From: Candidatus Atribacteria bacterium | GTDB taxonomy: Bacteria > Atribacterota > JS1 > SB-45 > 34-128 | Direction of reading: 5' to 3' | DNA: 53,239 nucleotides | Assembly (NCBI GenBank): GCA_003451675.1 | Contig: DMCY01000097.1 | Location: forward strand, 1-53,239 | Part shown: positions 1 to 8,834 of the stretch, piece by piece | How the letters are laid out: each line of letters opens with the position of its first letter | Position numbering within the stretch: the first letter of the stretch is position 1 | The notes under the pieces: model-generated | Database searches by the model: none | What the model saw: the letters and a program-made list of their open reading frames with translations, nothing else | What the model was told of the DNA's origin: nothing | Made by a program: the position numbers and the translations under genes

Positions 1-83
1 CTCTGCTGCGAGGAGTTTCATTATTTTTTGTCGAATTTATTATAACATAATTACTACCCAAAAAGTAAACAAAATAGTAATGT

Positions 84-109
84 GGGGGCACGATGCATCG
101 TACCCGTAG
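84..109. repeat. Short intergenic palindromic repeat, copy 1
   Basis: A G-rich palindrome: GGGCACGAT, a two-base centre, then ATCGTACCC, with one mismatch in the stem, followed by GTAG. It has the same layout as the element at 130-158. It resembles the small dispersed palindromes seen between genes in many genomes. No coding sequence overlaps it. Confidence 0.5.
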
Positions 110-129
110 AAAAAATTAGGTAATAATAT

Positions 130-158
130 GGGGAGGGCACAATTCATTGTGCCCCTAC
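130..158. repeat. Short intergenic palindromic repeat, copy 2
   Basis: GGGCACAAT, a TC centre, then ATTGTGCCC form a perfect 9-bp stem at 135-154, flanked by GGGA and CTAC. It lies 20 bases after copy 1 and shares its design, so the two are probably members of one dispersed family. Confidence 0.55.
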
Positions 159-220
159 AACTCAGTTATAACCAACAAATCAAAAATTATTGTAAAATTA
201 AAATTTCTTTAAGAATTATT

Positions 221-259
221 TTTAAAAAAGAGAAATTTATACTATAATTCTAATATAAT
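221..259 (+). promoter_or_regulatory. Probable promoter region of dppA
   Basis: Two perfect TATAAT hexamers lie at 243-248 and 254-259, about 50-60 bases before the dppA start, with only weak -35 candidates (for example TTTAAA near 221). A TTGACA at 262-267 is too close to the start to have a usable -10. Which hexamer is used cannot be decided by eye. Confidence 0.35.
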
Positions 260-307
260 GATTGACAGTAATATCGAAAAGGAAATAATTTTTACAGGAG
301 AACTATT

Positions 308-1108
308 ATGAAAATTTATATTAGTGCTGATATCGAAGGGGTAACCGGCATTACTCATTGGGATGAAACTGAAAAAACAAAATCTGATTATCAGAAGTTT
401 GCCAAACAGATGACCGATGAAGTCAGAGCGGCATGTGAAGGAGCAATAAAAGCCGGGGCAAAAGAAATTTGGATTAAAGATGCCCACGGTACCGGAAGAA
501 ATATTAATGCAGCTGAACTGCCACAAAATATCAAACTAGTTCGGGGTTGGAGTGAACATCCCTATTTAATGGTTCAGGAATTGGACGAATCATTTGATGC
601 TTTATTAATGATTGGTTATCATTCTTTTGGTAGTTCAAGCTCTAATCCTTTATCCCATACTCTAAGTTCTTCCACTTTAAACTATATAAAATTAAACGGA
701 GAATACGCCAGTGAATTTTTAATTCACGGTTATGCTGCTGCTACTATGGGGGTGCCTGTGGTTTTTATAAGTGGAGATGAAGGAATTTGCAAGGAAGCGA
801 ATAAAGTTAATAAAAACATCAGAACTGTGGCGGTAAACAAAGGTGTGGGTAATTCAGTGATCAGCATTCATCCAAAGCTGGCGGTAGAAAAAATCAAAGA
901 AGGGGTAGAGTCAATACTAAAGGGAGATATTGATAAATGTAGAATAGAATTACCGGAGTACTTTAAAGTAAAAATATCATATAAAAAGCATGTAAGTGCT
1001 TTTAAAGCATCTTTTTATCCTGGAATGAAACAAATTTCTTCTACCAGTTTAGTATTTGAGACAGATAATTATTTTGAAGTTTTACGGATGTTATTATTTG
1101 TAGTATAA
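308..1108 (+). CDS. dppA: D-aminopeptidase, DppA family (peptidase M55)
   Basis: This 266-residue protein matches the zinc-dependent D-amino-acid peptidase DppA, which releases D-amino acids from the N-terminus of short peptides. The N-terminal SADIEGVTG gives the expected metal ligands Asp8 and Glu10. His60 (in DAHGTG), His105 (in GYHSFG) and Glu132 fall where the Bacillus enzyme has its other ligands, and His117 (in NPLSHT) is the likely catalytic His. Length is close to the usual 274. No signal peptide is seen, so it is cytoplasmic. AGGAG sits a few bases before the ATG. It is alone in its transcript; the next gene has its own promoter and leader. D-amino acids or dipeptides would suit an amino acid fermenter. 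The family assignment is firm and the substrate is inferred. Confidence 0.88.
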   Translation: MKIYISADIEGVTGITHWDETEKTKSDYQKFAKQMTDEVRAACEGAIKAGAKEIWIKDAHGTGRNINAAELPQNIKLVRGWSEHPYLMVQELDESFDALLMIGYHSFGSSSSNPLSHTLSSSTLNYIKLNGEYASEFLIHGYAAATMGVPVVFISGDEGICKEANKVNKNIRTVAVNKGVGNSVISIHPKLAVEKIKEGVESILKGDIDKCRIELPEYFKVKISYKKHVSAFKASFYPGMKQISSTSLVFETDNYFEVLRMLLFVV

Positions 1109-1156
1109 GCTAAAAAGAATATTCTTATTTATCGAAGAAAGCTATTGGAAAAAGTC

Positions 1157-1185
1157 TTGACAATATACTTTTGCTATGATATAAA
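1157..1185 (+). promoter_or_regulatory. Sigma-70-type promoter for the uracil permease leader
   Basis: TTGACA at 1157-1162 and TATAAA at 1180-1185 are separated by 17 bases, an ideal spacing. The transcript would begin near 1192 and carry about 370 bases of leader holding both PyrR-type attenuators before the permease at 1566. Confidence 0.7.
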
Positions 1186-1253
1186 TTTTTTAAATAGAAA
1201 GAGTAGTTCTAAATAATTGTGATAGTAGTAAGTTTATTAAAGGAACCTTTAAA

Positions 1254-1348
1254 TTAGCCCAGAGAGGCTAGCAAGGGGAACAGGAAATAAAATAAGAGAT
1301 TAAGTTTAACCTTTTGCTGTTTTAAATGGGCAAAAGGTTTTTATTTTA
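1254..1348 (+). promoter_or_regulatory. PyrR-type attenuator 1 (binding site plus terminator)
   Basis: AGCCCAGAGAGGCT at 1256-1269 matches the conserved PyrR-binding loop of pyr leaders (consensus close to ARUCCNGNGAGGYU). It is followed by an intrinsic terminator: AACCTTTTGC at 1308-1317 pairs perfectly with GCAAAAGGTT at 1330-1339, then comes a T-rich run to about 1348. In the known mechanism, PyrR with UMP stabilises the binding loop, blocks an antiterminator and allows termination. Confidence 0.82.
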
Positions 1349-1371
1349 TATAAAAAAATATTCCTTTAATA

Positions 1372-1453
1372 TTAGTCCAGTGAGGCTGATAAGGAAGAGA
1401 TAATACCTCCTTTCAACCTCACCATAATGAGGGGAAGGAGGTATTATTTTTAT
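1372..1453 (+). promoter_or_regulatory. PyrR-type attenuator 2 (binding site plus terminator)
   Basis: A second PyrR loop, AGTCCAGTGAGGCT at 1374-1387, is followed by a strong terminator: AATACCTCCTT at 1402-1412 pairs with AAGGAGGTATT at 1435-1445, with an inner CCTCA/TGAGG stem (1417-1421 and 1428-1432) and T-rich sequence after it. This copy is closer to the PyrR consensus than the first. It lies 110 bases before the permease start, so both attenuators would act in series. Confidence 0.85.
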
Positions 1454-1565
1454 AGAAACAAATATGTAATGCGGTAGACGCAATAGCAGAAGATGGTGGC
1501 TTAGTTTAGCAAATAAAAGAAAGACATTAGATTTTAATTAAAAAAAATAGAAAAGGAGAATTTTT

Positions 1566-2792
1566 ATGTCATCAAAGATTTCATTAGAAACGGAGGCTAT
1601 AAGAGATGGAGATTATATTGATCCTGCAAAGAAGATTATCTTAGGTCTTCAACATATGTTTACAATGTTTGGAGCAACTGTTTTAGTTCCCATTATTACC
1701 GGATTTAATATTTCAGTCGCTTTGTTTATGGCAGGATGCGGCACGCTGTTATTTTATGTTATTTCCAAGCGCAAGGTGCCGGCATTTCTTGGGTCATCAT
1801 TTGCCTTTATCGCCCCTATGTTAGTAGTTACTGAAAAATTTGGTCTGCCTTATGCTTGTGGAGGTATCGTTGTTGCAGGTTTATTGTATTTGATTCTTTC
1901 AGGATTAGTAAGTGTATTTGGGGTTAAAAAAGTTTTAACCTTTTTCCCGCCCGTAGTGACCGGTCCGATAATTATAGTTATTGGGTTGAAACTGGCACCT
2001 ATTGCCATAGATATGGCCAAGGGGAATTGGGGACTTGCTTTTGTGGGATTTATTGTAGTTACCGCTGTAAGCATATACGCAAAAGGATTTTTTAAGGTTC
2101 TCCCTGTTCTTACAGGAATTTTTGTGGGTTATTTAGTTGCGATTTTAACTGGAGCAGTTGACTTTACTCCTATTGTCCAAGCCAAATGGATAGGATGGCC
2201 TCAATTTACCGTAGCAAAGTTTGATTGGTCTGCCATAATGATTATTGCTCCTGTCGCTATCGCTACCATGGTTGAGCATATCGGTGATGTCCTGGCCATA
2301 GGTGCAACTGTGGAGAAAAATCTTGTTGAAGATCCTGGGCTGCACAGAACCTTGATTGGAGATGGACTGGCTACTTCTTTATCAGCAATGTTTGGGGGAC
2401 CTGCTAATACAACCTACTCCGAAAATACAGGGGTACTTGCTCTTACCAAAGTATATCATCCAGTTATTATGGCGATTGCCGCAGTATTTGCAATTATTCT
2501 TGGGCTTGTTCCGAAACTCGGTGCGGTTATCTCTACCATACCCGTCCCACTTATTGGAGGAATTTCTATAGTTCTTTTTGGCATGATTGCCTCAATTGGA
2601 ATAAGGACAGTTGTAGAACATAAGGTAGATTTTTCTCGTTCAAGAAATTTACTTATTTCAGCAGTTATCTTGGTTCTTGGTCTTGGTGGAGCGGTTTTAT
2701 CTGTACCTCTGGGCGAAGCTAAAGTTGAAATAGCCGGAATGGCATTAGGTGCAATAGTAGGAATTATTCTGAATAAGGTTTTACCTGAGTAA
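1566..2792 (+). CDS. uraA: Uracil permease, NCS2 family
   Basis: A 408-residue, very hydrophobic protein of the nucleobase-ascorbate transporter family, expected to have 14 membrane segments and to import a nucleobase with protons. The N-terminal LGLQHMFTMFGATVLVP and the late motif PANTTYSENTGVLALTKVY match the UraA/PyrP uracil branch better than xanthine or urate carriers. The two PyrR-type attenuators in the leader independently support a pyrimidine substrate, since they would shut expression when UMP is high. Start: ATG preceded by AAAGGAG. No other pyr gene is next to it; the following gene starts an amino acid transporter after a 507-base gap. Confidence 0.88.
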   Translation: MSSKISLETEAIRDGDYIDPAKKIILGLQHMFTMFGATVLVPIITGFNISVALFMAGCGTLLFYVISKRKVPAFLGSSFAFIAPMLVVTEKFGLPYACGGIVVAGLLYLILSGLVSVFGVKKVLTFFPPVVTGPIIIVIGLKLAPIAIDMAKGNWGLAFVGFIVVTAVSIYAKGFFKVLPVLTGIFVGYLVAILTGAVDFTPIVQAKWIGWPQFTVAKFDWSAIMIIAPVAIATMVEHIGDVLAIGATVEKNLVEDPGLHRTLIGDGLATSLSAMFGGPANTTYSENTGVLALTKVYHPVIMAIAAVFAIILGLVPKLGAVISTIPVPLIGGISIVLFGMIASIGIRTVVEHKVDFSRSRNLLISAVILVLGLGGAVLSVPLGEAKVEIAGMALGAIVGIILNKVLPE

Positions 2793-3299
2793 TTTAAAAA
2801 TATCTCCGTTTTCTAATAAATATAAGATAAAATACTTATAAAAAATAGATTCTTGTGTATTTAGACGAATTAAAAGAATATTCGAAGGAAAATGTATAAA
2901 TAAAAATTCTTAGGGGAATTGTTATGCTGTTAGCAAAATCTGTAATTTTGGATTTAAATGATACTTTTACTTCCAAAAAACTTGCAAAAAAGTTGATAGA
3001 ATTGTTTATTCGGTGTAATATTAATTTAGCGGGTTTAAAACAAAGGACTCGTGGGTTATCATTATTAACAGTGGAAGTGGTTACAGAACCTGCTTCATTT
3101 TTTTTACCTTCATAATTTCATACATATTTATAAAAAATATTTCTGATTTTTTGAAAAGAAAAAAGGATTTTTGTAATTTTTTGTCGAATCTAACAAATAG
3201 ATGTGAAGAATAAAACTAAATTTTTATGAAAAGACTTATTTTCTTTCTTGTTTTATTTAACAGAAATAAAAAAATTAAAAAGGAAGGAGGTGAAAAAGA
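2793..3299. other. Gap between uracil permease and ABC transporter
   Basis: AT-rich spacer with one small open frame (2924-3115, listed separately). No terminator or tRNA is clear. A 13-base string TTTTTTGTCGAAT at about 3177-3189 also occurs near the window start (about 27-39) and contains TGTCGAA, the core of a Spo0A box. GGAGGTGA just before 3300 is a strong ribosome binding site for the next gene. Confidence 0.4.
2924..3115 (+). CDS. Small hypothetical protein (63 aa), doubtful
   Basis: I do not recognise this frame. It starts at ATG with AGGGGAA seven bases upstream and encodes 63 residues with a basic middle part (KKLAKKLIELFIRC), no signal peptide and no metal motif. It lies between two well-defined transcription units and belongs to neither. 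It could be a small protein, a decayed remnant, or chance in an AT-rich spacer. Confidence 0.2.
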   Translation: MLLAKSVILDLNDTFTSKKLAKKLIELFIRCNINLAGLKQRTRGLSLLTVEVVTEPASFFLPS

Positions 3300-4070
3300 A
3301 TGAGAAATAAAAAATTAGTACTGATGGTTATTTTTTCTCTATTGATTGTACTTTGCACAGGTAGTATTAGTTTATTGGCTGCAGAGAAAAAGGCGTACAT
3401 TAATGGTATTGATGCTGATTATCCTCCCTTTGCTTATATCGATGAAAAAGGTAATCCTGCTGGTTTTGATGTGGAGTGCTTGAATTGGATTGCCCAGGAG
3501 ATGGGTTTTGAAGTCAAACATCAACCTACTGCCTGGGATGGTATAGTTTCTAGTTTATTAGCCAAAAAGATTGATATGGTTTATTCGGGGATGTCCATTA
3601 CTGAAGAAAGAAAGACAAAAGTGGACTTTACCATACCCTATTGGGAAATTAACCAAGCGCTTTGTGTACGTGAAGATTCAGATCTAAATGTTATCGCTGC
3701 TTTATGCGGTGAATATACAGTAGGAAGCCAGAGAGGTTGCACAGCCGCAGAGTGGATTGAAGAAAACTTGGTAGAAACTGGCATACTTCCAAAAGATAAC
3801 CTAAAATTGTATGAAGGGTTTTCTTTGGCAGTCAAGGATTTACTAAATGGAAGAATAGATTCAGCTATGATGGATGATGTAATGGTAGAAGATGCTATCA
3901 GAAAAGGACAAGCCGTGAAGATTGTAGGAATAATTAAAACTGGCGAAGCGTACGGGATAGCAGTTAGAAAAGAAGATAAAGAATTAAAAGCATTGCTTAA
4001 TGAAGGAATAGCTAAATTGAAAAAGTCAGCTAAATGGGATGAATTGATTATTAAATATTTTAGTGAATAA
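3300..4070 (+). CDS. Amino acid ABC transporter, substrate-binding protein (family 3)
   Basis: A 256-residue extracytoplasmic solute receptor. Residues 1-28 form a signal peptide (basic start, long hydrophobic core, cleavage probably after LLA). The mature part opens with the family 3 pattern DADYPPFAYIDEKGNPAGFDVE and later has SGMSITEERKTKVDFTIPY, typical of binding proteins for polar amino acids. A Cys in the core (VLCTG) is not a clean lipobox, so anchoring is unclear. GGAGGTGA precedes the ATG. It heads the cluster for two permeases and one ATPase, and a hairpin right after it probably raises its expression over the membrane parts. The exact amino acid cannot be told from sequence. Confidence 0.87.
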   Translation: MRNKKLVLMVIFSLLIVLCTGSISLLAAEKKAYINGIDADYPPFAYIDEKGNPAGFDVECLNWIAQEMGFEVKHQPTAWDGIVSSLLAKKIDMVYSGMSITEERKTKVDFTIPYWEINQALCVREDSDLNVIAALCGEYTVGSQRGCTAAEWIEENLVETGILPKDNLKLYEGFSLAVKDLLNGRIDSAMMDDVMVEDAIRKGQAVKIVGIIKTGEAYGIAVRKEDKELKALLNEGIAKLKKSAKWDELIIKYFSE

Positions 4071-4080
4071 AAGATATAAT

Positions 4081-4132
4081 AAAGGTGGAGAAAATGTATT
4101 CTTATCTTTAGGTTATTTCTCCACCTTTATTT
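4081..4132 (+). terminator. Hairpin/partial terminator after the binding-protein gene
   Basis: AAAGGTGGAGAAA at 4081-4093 pairs perfectly with TTTCTCCACCTTT at 4116-4128, followed by a short T-rich stretch. The permease genes downstream have no obvious promoter, so this probably stabilises the upstream message and lets some transcripts read through. Confidence 0.75.
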
Positions 4133-4141
4133 GGTTATAAA

Positions 4142-4834
4142 GTGAGAATAATAACTATGAATGAAAATCTCGCATTAATCTACCAATCCCTTCCTTATTT
4201 ACTTAAAGGCTGTGGGGTAACTATTGGATTGGTAGGGGGGGCTTTAGGCCTGGGTTTTGTAATAGGGATTCCTATGGCGGTAGGTCAAGTTTATGGGAAT
4301 AAATATTTATCCGGTCTAATTTCTCTTTATGTCTGGTTCTTCCGGGGGCTTCCGGTTTTAGTCCTTCTTTTTCTTTTTTATTTTGGATTATTTTCCCTTT
4401 TGGGACTAAATTTATCTGCTTTTACGTCTGCTATCTTAGTTTTAGGGTTACGAAGCGCTGCTTATCAATCTCAAATTTTTCGAGGAAGTATCCAATCACT
4501 CGGTGAGGGGCAAATGTTAGCTGCCCGTTCTTTAGGGATGAAGAAATCCGAGGCAATTTTGTATATAATTTTACCCCAAGCTTTGCGGATTTCTATCCCC
4601 GGCTGGTCTAATGAATATGCTATTCTTTTAAAAGATTCAGCAATTACTTATGCTATAGGGGTAATGGAAATATTAACCAGGGCGAATTTTATTGCTACCC
4701 GGACTTATAAACCTATGCCCATTTTTCTCACCTGTGCAGTAATTTTCATAATTTTAACTTATGGCGGAGTGAAAATTCTTGATCTTTTAGAAAATAAAGT
4801 GAGAATTCCTGGTTATGGAGAGGAAGAAAGGTGA
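4142..4834 (+). CDS. Amino acid ABC transporter permease 1 (HisM/GlnP type)
   Basis: A 230-residue membrane protein with about five hydrophobic segments and the His/Glu/Gln permease signature. The ATPase-contact loop is visible in [29 protein letters not shown]. It would form a heterodimer with the permease at 5616-6281 and work with the ATPase at 4831. The longest start is GTG at 4142; ATG at 4157 would give a protein five residues shorter and has GTGAG ten bases before it, so either may be used. Its last four bases overlap the ATPase start, showing tight coupling. Confidence 0.87.
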   Translation: MRIITMNENLALIYQSLPYLLKGCGVTIGLVGGALGLGFVIGIPMAVGQVYGNKYLSGLISLYVWFFRGLPVLVLLFLFYFGLFSLLGLNLSAFTSAILVLGLRSAAYQSQIFRGSIQSLGEGQMLAARSLGMKKSEAILYIILPQALRISIPGWSNEYAILLKDSAITYAIGVMEILTRANFIATRTYKPMPIFLTCAVIFIILTYGGVKILDLLENKVRIPGYGEEER

Positions 4835-5604
4835 AGTTAAATAAGATGCAAAAAGATAGAGATATCGTATTACGTGTAGAAGACATACATAAAAGATATG
4901 GAAAAGAAGAGATATTAAAAGGGATTTCTTTTGAAATTAAAAAAGGAGAGACTAAAGTTATTATCGGTCCTTCAGGAAGCGGGAAAAGCACCCTGCTTCG
5001 CTGCATTAATCAATTGACTATTCCGGATAAGGGCAAAATCTGGTTAGAAAACGAAGAAGTAACTCATTTCAGGAAAGATATTAACCGATTTCGCCAGAAA
5101 ATGGGTATGGTTTTTCAGGATTTTAATTTATTTGATCATTTAAATGCCTTAAAGAATGTCGAAATAGGTTTGATAAGAGTAAAGAAGATGGATAAGAAAG
5201 AAGCCAGAGAAAAGGCAATGGAAGAATTAAAACAAGTTGGTTTGGAAAAACAAGCTGATTTATATCCTGCACAACTTTCGGGAGGACAAAAACAAAGAGT
5301 GTCCATAGCCAGAGCTTTGGCTATGGATCCAAAAGTTATGCTTTTTGATGAGCCTACTTCTGCCCTTGACCCGGAACTAATCGGGGAAGTATTAGAAGTA
5401 ATAAAAAAATTAGCTCTTAGCGGGATGACTATGGTGGTGGTTACTCATGAAATGGGTTTTGCTCGTTCGGTAGCAAATGAGATAATATTTATGGAAAATG
5501 GGAAAATATTGGAAAGCGGAATACCTTATCAACTTTTTAATAATCCCAAATATGAACGTACCAAACGATTTCTTAATAAAATAACCGAGTTATACGGAGA
5601 GTAG
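4831..5604 (+). CDS. Amino acid ABC transporter ATPase (GlnQ/HisP type)
   Basis: A 257-residue ATPase. The Walker A motif GPSGSGKST is at residues 46-54, the ABC signature LSGGQKQR follows near residue 150, Walker B is [11 protein letters not shown], and the switch His lies in [10 protein letters not shown]. Closest in type to the GlnQ/HisP family that powers polar amino acid uptake. The GTG start overlaps the preceding stop (GTGA) with AGGAAGAAAGG upstream. The conserved domain begins near residue 12, so ATG at 4846 would also give a working protein. Confidence 0.92.
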   Translation: MKLNKMQKDRDIVLRVEDIHKRYGKEEILKGISFEIKKGETKVIIGPSGSGKSTLLRCINQLTIPDKGKIWLENEEVTHFRKDINRFRQKMGMVFQDFNLFDHLNALKNVEIGLIRVKKMDKKEAREKAMEELKQVGLEKQADLYPAQLSGGQKQRVSIARALAMDPKVMLFDEPTSALDPELIGEVLEVIKKLALSGMTMVVVTHEMGFARSVANEIIFMENGKILESGIPYQLFNNPKYERTKRFLNKITELYGE

Positions 5605-5615
5605 AGTGAAAGAAG

Positions 5616-6281
5616 ATGAATGAATTTTATTATTTTATTCGAAATATTCTCTTGCCCCCTTTATTTGAGGGTACATTAGTTACTATCAAATTAATAATTT
5701 TATCCATTCCCCTTGGTCTGATTTTAGGGGTTTTAATAGCTGTGGGGAGAGTATACGGGAACAAAATTATTTCCACACTATGTACTGTTTATGTAATTTT
5801 TTTTCGTGGTACTCCTTTATTGGTACAGCTTTTTATCCTTTATTATGGTTTACCCTCTGTCGGTATTTTCTTTTCTCCCTTTGTAGCTGCAGTTATTGGC
5901 TTTATTTTTTGTAGTTGCGCCTACCATTCCGAATATATAAGAGGGGCGCTGCAATCGATTAAGAGTGGCCAAATGATGGCTGCTGAAGCTCTGGGTATGA
6001 CCAGGTCTAAAGCTATTTTATATATTATTCTCCCCCAGGCCTTAAGAAGAGCAATTCCCGGTTGTTCCAACGAGATTATTTATTTGATAAAATATTCTTC
6101 ACTTGCTTTTATGGTTACTTGTGTAGAGTTAACCGGGGCGGGGAAAATTATCGCTTCTCGCTATTTTGCCTATACAGAAGTTTTTTTAGTAATAGGGATA
6201 ATATATCTATTAATGGTTTCTGTGGTTACTAAATTACTCAATATGTTAGAGAAAAAATTAGAAATTCCCGGATTGGGATAA
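5616..6281 (+). CDS. Amino acid ABC transporter permease 2 (HisQ/GlnP type)
   Basis: A 221-residue membrane protein, paralogous to the permease at 4142 (shared FFRGTPLLVQLFILYYGLP-type segment and [20 protein letters not shown] coupling loop). Having two permeases is usual for this family. ATG start 12 bases after the ATPase stop, with GTGAAAGAAG upstream. This gene ends the transporter operon; 89 bases of spacer follow before iorA, with no strong terminator seen. Confidence 0.87.
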   Translation: MNEFYYFIRNILLPPLFEGTLVTIKLIILSIPLGLILGVLIAVGRVYGNKIISTLCTVYVIFFRGTPLLVQLFILYYGLPSVGIFFSPFVAAVIGFIFCSCAYHSEYIRGALQSIKSGQMMAAEALGMTRSKAILYIILPQALRRAIPGCSNEIIYLIKYSSLAFMVTCVELTGAGKIIASRYFAYTEVFLVIGIIYLLMVSVVTKLLNMLEKKLEIPGLG

Positions 6282-6370
6282 AAAGAAAAGAAAGTTGAAA
6301 TTTAATTTCATTTGAATTATTTATATTTTTAAAAGAGCGATAAGCTCTCAGATATATAGGAGGAATAAAT

Positions 6371-8257
6371 TTGAAAAAATTATTAACCGGGAATGAAGCT
6401 ATTGCCGAAGGGATAATTGAATCAGAAGTAGAAGTTGTTACCGGATATCCCGGAACTCCTTCGACAGAAGTAATCCTGGATTTACTTCCTCGAAAAAAAG
6501 AATTAGGAATTCATATAGAGTGGAGTATAAATGAAAAAGTTGCTTTTGAAATTGTTGCTGGTGCCGCCTGGGCTGGGAAAAGAGCCCTGGTTACCATGAA
6601 GATGTCGGGAGTGAATGTAGCTGCCGATTCTTTGGCTTCCGTCGCTTACAGTGGCTGCACCGGGGGTTTGGTTATATTTGTAGCTGATGATCCAGGAGTA
6701 AGTGCCGGTATGCCCGAAGAGGATTCCCGCTATTATGCTAAATCGATGGTAGTCCCCATGCTTGACCTTGCTTCCCAGCAGGAGTGTTTAGATTATGTAA
6801 AACTTGCCTTTGAAATTTCAGAAAAAATTGGCGGTCCTATTTTTTTAAGATCAACCACCGATATCTCCCATGTTGCTTCTGATGTTGAAGCAGGTAAAAA
6901 ATTGAAATTAGAAAAAAGAGAAGCGCATTTCGAACGGGATATAGCAAAATATACTAAGGCAGGCGCCACCTGGTGTATGGCTCAACATCAGGATGCTCTT
7001 AACAGATTGGCTGAAGCTTCTAAAATTAGCGATTCTTATATTACTGAATCCGGGATAAAAGTAAATGAAACCCACTTCGAGGATGGTAGTAAACAGGGAG
7101 TAATTTACGCCGGAGCGGTGGAAGGAAATTTTAAAGAGGCTTTAAAAAAATATAATTTGAAACTCTCCTGGTTGAAGATTGGCATGATCCATCCTCTGCC
7201 TGAAGAGAGGATAAAAAAGTTTTTAGAGAAAGTAGATAGGGTGCTGGTCTTAGAAGAATTAGACCCTCTTGTAGAAGCGGAAGTGATAAGGGTCGCCTAT
7301 CTCTTAAACAAGAGAGTTGAAATTTTAGGAAAATTTGATAAAACCCTTCCTCTGGTCGGAAATTATTCCTTTAAAAAGATAAAAAATGCCCTGGAAGCTC
7401 TTTTAAAAACAAAACTTGAATCCGGGCAGGACTCTAAAATTTTAGAAAGAGCCAAAGAATCGGAAGTTAAACGTCCTACTTCTTTTTGTATAGGCTGCCC
7501 TCACCGGGGAACCTATTTTGCTCTGAATAAAGCGATTAAGAATTTAAAATACAAAAAAGATGAAATTATTATTACCGGGGATATAGGGTGTACTATTTTA
7601 GGTATGAGTAAACCTTTTGAGAGTTGTTGGACTGAAGTGGCTATGGGAGCAAGTATAGGGTTGGCTCAGGGATTTAAATGGGCAGGAATTAAAAAACCGG
7701 TGATAGCCACTATCGGAGATTCTACTTTCTTTCATGCCGGTACTCCGCCTCTTATTAATGCAGTCTACCAGAAGGTCCCCTTAACCATAATTATTTTAGA
7801 TAATGGCTGGACTGCCATGACCGGTTTTGAAGAAAACCCCGGGACTATTAATTTAAATGGGACTACTGATACCAGGAGAGTTGATATTGTCGAGATTTGT
7901 CAAGGCTGCGGGATAGAGGATATTCAGATAATTGACCCCTATCAGAGCGAAAAAGCGACAGACGCAATAGCGAAGGCGATAGAATATCCGGGAGTTTCGG
8001 TAATAGTTTCCCGTCGGGAATGTGCTCTTCAAGTTAAAAGAAGAAAGGTTAAATTCCCCCAGCGCAAAGTAAATATAGATAAATGTACCGGCTGCAGGAT
8101 ATGCTTGAGTTCTTTAGCTTGTCCGGCAATGGTATTTCATCCCAAAGATGCCAATAGTAAAGCCTATATGGAAATTACTTCCGCCTGTTTCGGCTGTGGG
8201 TTATGTGAATTTACCTGTCCGGCAGGGGCGATAGAGGTGATAAAAGATGGAAAATAA
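6371..8257 (+). CDS. iorA: Indolepyruvate ferredoxin oxidoreductase, alpha subunit (copy 1)
   Basis: A 628-residue thiamine diphosphate enzyme that oxidatively decarboxylates aryl (or other) 2-oxo acids to acyl-CoA and reduces ferredoxin. The N-terminal domain has GNEAIAEGIIESEVEVVTGYPGTPSTE. The TPP-binding part near residues 400-480 has ITGDIGC and TIGDSTFFHAGTPPLINAVY. The C-terminal 60 residues carry two 4Fe-4S clusters (CTGCRICLSSLAC and CFGCGLCEFTC). TTG start, supported by AGGAGG seven bases upstream. The stop overlaps iorB, and acyl-CoA synthetase alpha follows, so acyl-CoA formed here would be used for ATP. A second copy is at 28757. The preferred oxo acid is not predictable. Confidence 0.9.
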   Translation: MKKLLTGNEAIAEGIIESEVEVVTGYPGTPSTEVILDLLPRKKELGIHIEWSINEKVAFEIVAGAAWAGKRALVTMKMSGVNVAADSLASVAYSGCTGGLVIFVADDPGVSAGMPEEDSRYYAKSMVVPMLDLASQQECLDYVKLAFEISEKIGGPIFLRSTTDISHVASDVEAGKKLKLEKREAHFERDIAKYTKAGATWCMAQHQDALNRLAEASKISDSYITESGIKVNETHFEDGSKQGVIYAGAVEGNFKEALKKYNLKLSWLKIGMIHPLPEERIKKFLEKVDRVLVLEELDPLVEAEVIRVAYLLNKRVEILGKFDKTLPLVGNYSFKKIKNALEALLKTKLESGQDSKILERAKESEVKRPTSFCIGCPHRGTYFALNKAIKNLKYKKDEIIITGDIGCTILGMSKPFESCWTEVAMGASIGLAQGFKWAGIKKPVIATIGDSTFFHAGTPPLINAVYQKVPLTIIILDNGWTAMTGFEENPGTINLNGTTDTRRVDIVEICQGCGIEDIQIIDPYQSEKATDAIAKAIEYPGVSVIVSRRECALQVKRRKVKFPQRKVNIDKCTGCRICLSSLACPAMVFHPKDANSKAYMEITSACFGCGLCEFTCPAGAIEVIKDGK

Positions 8258-8834
8258 TTTTTATTTAATCGGAGTAGGTGGACAGGGAGTAATAAGATTA
8301 GGGCAGATTATTGCCGATTATGGATTGAAAAAAGGCGAGAAAGTCAAATTTTTCAAAGAAGTGGGTATGGCTCAGAGAGGCGGCCCGGTTCATTGTGAAG
8401 TTAGGATAGGTAATGTATTTGGGTCGAGGGTTCCTCCTCTCTCTTCTGATATAATAGTAGTAATGGAATTATCCGAAGGATTGAAAACTTTAGAATTTAT
8501 TAAACCGGGCGGAACAGTTATTTTAAATAGAAAAAGGATATATCCTATCGATATGATGGCCCATCCCGAAAAATATCCTCAAGATGAGGAGATAATCAGA
8601 TTATTTAAAGAAGCAAAAGCAAAAATAATTTGGATAGATGCAGGAAAAATTGCGAGAGAATCAGGGCTTCCCATTGCAGAAAATATTGTCTTGCTGGGTG
8701 CTCTCTCTTTTATCTCTTCATTTGACAAAGAGTCTGTTATTGATATTTTAAAAAAACATATCCCCCGTGAATTAGAAAAAAATATTGCTGCTTTTTACGC
8801 AGGTTATAAAACAGCAGAAGGAATGGATAAATGA
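8247..8834 (+). CDS. iorB: Indolepyruvate ferredoxin oxidoreductase, beta subunit (copy 1)
   Basis: A 195-residue gamma-type subunit of 2-oxoacid:ferredoxin oxidoreductases. Hallmarks are GVGGQGVIRLGQIIADYGLK at the N-terminus and VGMAQRGGPVHCEVRIG near residue 45. It overlaps iorA by 11 bases and the next gene by four, the pattern of a translationally coupled operon. Length is normal for IorB (about 190-210). Confidence 0.9.
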   Translation: MENNFYLIGVGGQGVIRLGQIIADYGLKKGEKVKFFKEVGMAQRGGPVHCEVRIGNVFGSRVPPLSSDIIVVMELSEGLKTLEFIKPGGTVILNRKRIYPIDMMAHPEKYPQDEEIIRLFKEAKAKIIWIDAGKIARESGLPIAENIVLLGALSFISSFDKESVIDILKKHIPRELEKNIAAFYAGYKTAEGMDK

